This document shows positions 6,205-9,385 of a stretch of DNA of 9,385 nucleotides, piece after piece. The notes under the pieces were generated by a model. The model did no database searches. It saw nothing but the letters and a program-made list of their open reading frames with translations, and was not told where the DNA came from. This DNA is from Planctomycetota bacterium (GTDB lineage: Bacteria > Planctomycetota > Phycisphaerae > SM23-33), in the NCBI GenBank assembly GCA_003644335.1, contig QNCB01000027.1, positions 1-9,385 on the forward strand, given 5' to 3'. The translations under genes were made by a program, and so were the position numbers. Each line of letters opens with the position of its first letter. The first letter of the stretch is position 1.

Positions 6205-7061
6205 TGCCTGAGTTAGATATTCACGGAAAAAAGGTTAAGGTTCCTGCGGGATTTGGCGATTCGGGACTGCCCAACCGAGAGTACTTCTCGCACTCCCAGT
6301 TTGCCATGTATCAACGGTGTCCACGACAGTATGAGTACCGCCATATCTTGGGGATTACACAGCCTCCGGGTATCGCTATGACTCAAGGTTCTGTTATCCA
6401 TGTTGGCGCAGAGAAAACGCACCGACACACTATCGAACATGGAACACCCCTTCCACTGGCGCAAGCTGAAGCTGCGGTGTCAGACACATTCGACCGTATG
6501 AAAGAAAATATCGAAGACTGGGGAGACTCCAAGCCAGACCGCATCAAAGATATCACTCTTGCACATTTTCGAGTTTACCACGCCCAGTCTACGCCCCTCC
6601 TACGCCCGAAGGCCGTAGAGGAAGGCTTTGCAGTAAACGTCGGAACTGTTCCGATGGTAGGGTTTATCGACCTCATTGATGAGGTTATGCTTGATCGTGA
6701 AAAGGATGTTTTGACCAACGGAGAAGGGCCTCTCGTAACTGAAGTAGTAGCCGACCTCAAGTTCACTGGGCGTAAATGGCAAGCAACAAAGTTGCGAAAT
6801 GACACACAACTAACACTTTACGCGCATGTTAAAGGAATTCCGCGTGTCCGCATTGACTTTCTGCTTGACCAGAAGAGCGGTACTCGTTACGTTCAGGAAA
6901 GATCGTTAAGGACACCGCGGGATGCTAAGAACTTTGAAGAAGACCTGGAGGAAGTGGTTCACCTTATTAAAAAGGGAATCTTTCCTCGGTGTAGCCCCAC
7001 GGACTGGGTCTGCACTCCGCGCTTTTGCGGCTACTACGAAAGATGCCGAGGGCCAAAATGA
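6204..7061 (+). CDS. PD-(D/E)XK nuclease, RecB/Cas4-like, with probable Fe-S cluster
   Basis: This 285-residue protein matches the RecB/AddB/Cas4 branch of the PD-(D/E)XK nucleases, metal-dependent DNA exonucleases used in end processing. Visible elements are SHSQFAMYQRCPRQYEY at 29-45, holding the first cysteine C39; GSVIHVG with H66; GFID with D156; the ADLK core with D184 and K186; and TQLTLYA with Q202. The C-terminal cysteines C270-x4-C275-x5-C281 with C39 fit the four-cysteine iron-sulfur staple of AddB and Cas4 proteins; C263 is extra. All catalytic positions look intact. It starts at a TAATG overlap with an AAGGAG at 6190-6195, and its stop overlaps the amidase start (ATGA). No CRISPR genes are near, so a phage replication or recombination role is more likely than spacer acquisition. 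Confidence 0.88.
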   Translation: MPELDIHGKKVKVPAGFGDSGLPNREYFSHSQFAMYQRCPRQYEYRHILGITQPPGIAMTQGSVIHVGAEKTHRHTIEHGTPLPLAQAEAAVSDTFDRMKENIEDWGDSKPDRIKDITLAHFRVYHAQSTPLLRPKAVEEGFAVNVGTVPMVGFIDLIDEVMLDREKDVLTNGEGPLVTEVVADLKFTGRKWQATKLRNDTQLTLYAHVKGIPRVRIDFLLDQKSGTRYVQERSLRTPRDAKNFEEDLEEVVHLIKKGIFPRCSPTDWVCTPRFCGYYERCRGPK

Positions 7062-8254
7062 GTGAAGAAACAACAGAACTGGGGCTACGTGACTTCACCA
7101 AGCTGTCTGATAAGGAGTTCTGGAAACTTGTGGAAGAGGAAGGCGGAGCCGCACAAACCAAAGTTCAAGAGATCTTCGAGAAGGCCGATTACCAACGTCT
7201 CAACCAAAGAGAAGCCATCGAAGCTCTGGACGCCCTCTTCATCGACTCTCACCGCCGCATTCGAGAACATAATAAAGCACTCGCCAAAGTCTACCCGACA
7301 AAGCAATTGACCAAAAATCGGCTGGTGGATCTGGAAGACCTGTGGTGGATTGACCATTACACTTCCGGGGTTTCTCGCTGGTCTACTTTGAGTTGGTTCA
7401 GTGCGAAGAAATCTAAACGTCGCGGTAAACTGCGTTACAATGGTGCGTCTACGCACTTCGTGCTTGGCTACGAAGGTTATCCATTTTACATCATCCCGCT
7501 CATGCATGGAGCGTGGCATGAACGTAAACGTAATAAAGACTCCATCAGTATCGAAATGGTGAATTGCGGTACAATCAAAGAAAAGAACGGCAAGTTCTAC
7601 TATTGGCCTAAGGACTACACCCAAGAAGTCCCCCCACAGCTTGTCGCGGACCTCCCCCCTACGAGGCTCCCATTCAACTTCCGTGGTGCCAAGATTCTGC
7701 AGCCGTTCACGGCGTCGCAAATCAAGTACAACATTCTGCTCAAGCGTATCATCCTTGCAGCTTTACCCGGTAAAATCGACCGGGCACGCTTCAGTCAGCA
7801 CCAGGAGTGGAGGAAGACGAAGTTGGACATGGGTCCTCTTTGGCCTTTCAAAGATGTCAACGATGCTGCACATGACGCGTTTCCTGTATCGCAATACTCG
7901 TTCCTATCCAAGTTCGCCCTCGCTGTGAAAGACGGAACGATCACGGAAGCCGAAGCCATCGAGCTGGACATAGAAGATCAGAATCCCGAGTACGGACATG
8001 ACCATTCTACACATGATGATGACGTGGACGATGACACACAAGAAGTGATGTCAATTCGTGAAGTTCAAGAGTACTTGAATCGTTGTGGTTTCCGTGTGGA
8101 AGTCGACGATAGATTTGGTCCCCGGACTAAAAACGCAGTCGCCAAATTCCAAACGGTTTACAACATAAAACACTCGAGCACTGACGCTCTTGCCGTAGAC
8201 GGCATCCCCGGGCCGCGTACGTGCGCAGCCCTCAAACATTACGAGAAGGAGTGA
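7058..8254 (+). CDS. N-acetylmuramoyl-L-alanine amidase (Amidase_2) with PG-binding domain
   Basis: This 398-residue protein is a peptidoglycan hydrolase that would cut the bond between N-acetylmuramic acid and L-alanine. Residues 97-264 resemble the zinc amidase fold of T7 lysozyme and AmpD: H100 in IDHYTSG, an AWH and SISIEMVN segment at 152-169, and H248 in SQHQEW followed by D257 in KLDMGP. H100, H248 and D257 are the likely zinc ligands. Residues 331-398 form a PG_binding_1 domain with two repeats of the D-x-x-x-G-P-x-T type. A His/Asp-rich linker lies at 313-327. The first 95 residues are charged and helical and match nothing I know. There is no signal peptide, so export would need a holin or delivery in the virion. 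I chose the ATG at 7058, which overlaps the nuclease stop, over an upstream start at 7025. Endolysin is the likeliest role; a virion-borne lysin is possible. Confidence 0.88.
   Translation: MSEETTELGLRDFTKLSDKEFWKLVEEEGGAAQTKVQEIFEKADYQRLNQREAIEALDALFIDSHRRIREHNKALAKVYPTKQLTKNRLVDLEDLWWIDHYTSGVSRWSTLSWFSAKKSKRRGKLRYNGASTHFVLGYEGYPFYIIPLMHGAWHERKRNKDSISIEMVNCGTIKEKNGKFYYWPKDYTQEVPPQLVADLPPTRLPFNFRGAKILQPFTASQIKYNILLKRIILAALPGKIDRARFSQHQEWRKTKLDMGPLWPFKDVNDAAHDAFPVSQYSFLSKFALAVKDGTITEAEAIELDIEDQNPEYGHDHSTHDDDVDDDTQEVMSIREVQEYLNRCGFRVEVDDRFGPRTKNAVAKFQTVYNIKHSSTDALAVDGIPGPRTCAALKHYEKE
8246..8251 (+). promoter_or_regulatory. Ribosome binding site fixing the start at 8260
   Basis: AAGGAG lies eight bases before the ATG at 8260. 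An in-frame GTG at 8221 would extend the protein by 13 residues but has no such site and would overlap the amidase, so 8260 is preferred. The stretch AGGAGTGATCGCCATG recurs with one change before the ParB-like gene. Confidence 0.7.
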
Positions 8255-8259
8255 TCGCC

Positions 8260-8601
8260 ATGGAACTGAACGAAGTTTGCAGTAGATGTGGGAAATCAGT
8301 CAAAGTTCCGGCTGACCCCCAGCTGATGACGCAAAAGATCGAAGAAGAAACTGCGATCAAAGCCGTCATTGCGAAGGTTGAGCAATTCGCAAATGATCTC
8401 CAAGATCCCCTACCCGAGATCATTACGTTGGTCCGTTTCCAGGATGACGACGGCGAATACCGCTTCGAAGTAAAAGCTCTCGGCAAGCTTTGCGGGCCTG
8501 ACGTAGAGAAAAAGCGCAACAAGAGTGGCTGCCTCAATCGCGTGAAAGCCCTGGTTGGCGATATCCACCGGGTACCTCGAGGCAAAAAGAAAGACGAGTG
8601 A
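8260..8601 (+). CDS. Small cysteine-motif protein (113 aa), function unknown
   Basis: The family is not recognised. The product opens MELNEVCSRCGKS with C7-x2-C10, and has C78 and C91 later, which could together bind one zinc ion although the spacing is loose. Between them is a helical stretch (about 22-48) and a strand-rich segment, LVRFQDDDGEYRFEVKALG at 57-75. The C terminus is basic (RGKKKDE). It follows the amidase stop by five bases and ends in a TGATG overlap with the next gene, so it belongs to the same operon. A nucleic-acid-binding or regulatory role would fit a small zinc protein in this setting, but nothing in the sequence proves it. Confidence 0.75.
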   Translation: MELNEVCSRCGKSVKVPADPQLMTQKIEEETAIKAVIAKVEQFANDLQDPLPEIITLVRFQDDDGEYRFEVKALGKLCGPDVEKKRNKSGCLNRVKALVGDIHRVPRGKKKDE

Positions 8602-8786
8602 TGGAAAAGTACGGAGTAGACCAGGACGCTGAAGAGAAAACTGCAAGTAACAACGACGCGAGATGTCCGGAATGCGGAAATCGACTCAGAGACAAAAACG
8701 ACACAGGCGTGCTGGTCTGTCCGCAGTGCGGAAGTCGACCCTTCGAGTCGACCGTACCACCGTCGAACAGAAGCTCCGAACGCTGA
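8601..8786 (+). CDS. Small zinc-ribbon protein (61 aa)
   Basis: The product has a classic short zinc ribbon: C22-P-x-C25-G and C40-P-x-C43-G, separated by a 14-residue strand-rich loop, with flexible N- and C-terminal tails. Such ribbons bind DNA, RNA or protein partners. The ATG at 8601 overlaps the previous stop (TGATG); a GTG one codon earlier would add one residue. No strong ribosome binding site precedes it, so translation probably depends on coupling to the upstream gene. The two knuckles are encoded by near-identical DNA (see the repeat entry), pointing to duplication or to constrained codons. The specific function is unknown. Confidence 0.75.
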   Translation: MEKYGVDQDAEEKTASNNDARCPECGNRLRDKNDTGVLVCPQCGSRPFESTVPPSNRSSER

Positions 8787-8953
8787 GAGCGCTCTACTTC
8801 ATCGCTTACAACAGTGAAGAGAGCCTGTTCCCCCAGTCTGTAGAGTTGTTCCATACCATAGGAGAAATCCTAGAGGGTGTTCCACCCGACGAGTTAAGCC
8901 TGCACCGCATTGATAAGCAGGCTCTTTTAAGAGAGCTCGAGTATTTCGACTAG
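8663..8953 (+). CDS. Unrecognised short reading frame overlapping the zinc-ribbon gene; start uncertain
   Basis: The frame is open from the ATG at 8663 (97 codons with the stop), but its first part overlaps the zinc-ribbon gene in another frame and reads as a basic, shadow-like peptide. From about 8747 it looks protein-like: VDRTTVEQKLRTLRALYF, then a helical domain ending LLRELEYFD. The true start is not obvious. Options are ATG 8663 or 8672 (no good ribosome binding site), GTG 8726 (none), or a CTG at 8783 that overlaps the preceding stop. Without it, 188 bases between the zinc ribbon and the ParB-like gene would be empty in an otherwise packed operon, which favours a real gene. No family is recognised; the protein would be small, helical and soluble. 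Confidence 0.5.
   Translation: MSGMRKSTQRQKRHRRAGLSAVRKSTLRVDRTTVEQKLRTLRALYFIAYNSEESLFPQSVELFHTIGEILEGVPPDELSLHRIDKQALLRELEYFD
8664..8741 (+). repeat. Imperfect direct repeat encoding the two zinc knuckles
   Basis: Bases 8664-8687 and 8718-8741 match at 20 of 24 positions by eye and are offset by 54 bases, that is 18 codons in frame. They encode CPECGNRL and CPQCGSRP. Confidence 0.7.
8734..8752. repeat. GTCGAC inverted repeat with 7-base loop
   Basis: GTCGAC at 8734-8739 and 8747-8752 can pair as a six-base stem over a seven-base loop. It sits at the end of the zinc ribbon and near where the overlapping frame begins to look protein-like, so it could affect translation there. It may also be chance. 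Confidence 0.3.
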
Positions 8954-8974
8954 CTCTCAACAGGAGTGACCGCC

Positions 8975-9385
8975 ATGTCTGAAACCCAAGAAACAACTGC
9001 CCCCACGTCTCAGGAGCCGACAGTGCCTGAGGAAGCTAACAAGAGTCAGCAAAAGCAAAAGGAGGAAGCTGTGACTGACCAGAGTGCAAAGAAGACACAA
9101 GAAAAGAAGAAGAAAAACACTCCCAAGCCCAAAAAGGCACCCAGCCCCCAAAAAGGATCCACCGAAGTATCCAAGAACTTTACGGTAGCACTTTCAGATA
9201 TCGAGTTGCCGGACAAGTGGAACCGTGAAAAACCCGGTAATCTGGGGTCGCTCACAACATCCCTGAAGACCATTGGGCAGATCGTAGCCTTGGTGGTCAA
9301 CCCGCACCCGACCAAGAAGGGCAAGTACCTCCTGGTAGATGGGCGTCGTCGCTATATGGCGATGCAAGATCTGAAGGTCAAGGAA
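8975..9385 (+). CDS. ParB-like nuclease/partition domain protein, N-terminal part (3' end outside window)
   Basis: The frame is open to the last base, giving 137 residues of a longer protein. Residues 1-66 form a disordered tail, rich in Lys, Gln, Glu and Pro with Lys runs near 43-56. From about 68 a ParB/Spo0J N-terminal domain begins: VALSDIELPDKWNRE, then LTTSLKTIGQIVALVVNP, then YLLVDGRRRYMAMQDL at about 118-133. The order matches the ParB pattern in which SI-x-x-x-G-x-x-x-P is followed by G-x-RR-x-x-A. The usual GERR box reads GRRR here (123-126). Known members bind centromere-like DNA and CTP, or act as nucleases or regulators in phages. The start at 8975 is set by AGGAG at 8962-8966. 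Whether it has the helix-turn-helix of true partition proteins cannot be seen, and no parA is in view. Confidence 0.82.
   Translation, partial: MSETQETTAPTSQEPTVPEEANKSQQKQKEEAVTDQSAKKTQEKKKKNTPKPKKAPSPQKGSTEVSKNFTVALSDIELPDKWNREKPGNLGSLTTSLKTIGQIVALVVNPHPTKKGKYLLVDGRRRYMAMQDLKVKE

Noticed and set aside
6204..7061. Reading the nuclease as a CRISPR Cas4
   Set aside because: No cas1, cas2 or repeat array is present; the family is common in phage replication modules, so the broader RecB/Cas4-like name is safer.
7085..7720. A 211-codon minus-strand open frame opposite the amidase
   Set aside because: The plus strand here encodes the amidase with intact zinc motifs; the antisense frame has no recognisable domain and is probably a by-product of codon bias.

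Overview
The window looks like part of the genome of a tailed double-stranded DNA bacteriophage (or a prophage of one), probably a large one. It carries a phage portal protein, a peptidoglycan amidase and a replication-type gene set in tightly packed, often overlapping genes, and it has no cellular housekeeping genes. Base composition is roughly half G+C and most genes have strong AGGAG/GGAGG ribosome binding sites. The host cannot be named from the sequence; the PG-binding amidase only says that it has a peptidoglycan wall.

Left arm (1-3687, minus strand, read right to left). The order is portal protein (3687-1948), a 193-residue protein with a possible zinc site (1946-1365), a 225-base gap with odd signals, then the first 379 residues of a homologue of the beta subunit of cellular multisubunit RNA polymerase (RpoB), which runs off the left edge. 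The RpoB match rests on three collinear signature blocks: FIIGGNE...PGV, DDQDNLG, and DQTNP followed by GDGG and RA. The virus therefore probably carries at least part of its own multisubunit RNA polymerase, encoded beside virion genes. This is the most notable content of the window.

A 61-base divergent region (3688-3748) separates this arm from the right arm. A fair -10 element faces left.

Right arm (3749-9385, plus strand). The order is a SNF2-family helicase/translocase, a small acidic protein, a RecB/Cas4-like PD-(D/E)XK nuclease with a probable iron-sulfur cluster, a zinc amidase with a C-terminal peptidoglycan-binding domain, two small cysteine-motif proteins, a short unrecognised frame overlapping the second of them, and the start of a ParB-like protein that runs off the right edge. 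Several junctions overlap as TAATG, ATGA or TGATG, so the run is probably one translationally coupled operon. Helicase, acidic protein and nuclease plausibly act together in DNA processing or recombination. The amidase would serve lysis or entry, and ParB would act in partition or DNA binding.

Cysteine pairs of metal-binding type recur in six of the ten confident proteins: portal, 193-aa protein, helicase, nuclease, 113-aa protein and 61-aa protein. No tRNA, CRISPR array, insertion sequence or convincing intrinsic terminator was seen.
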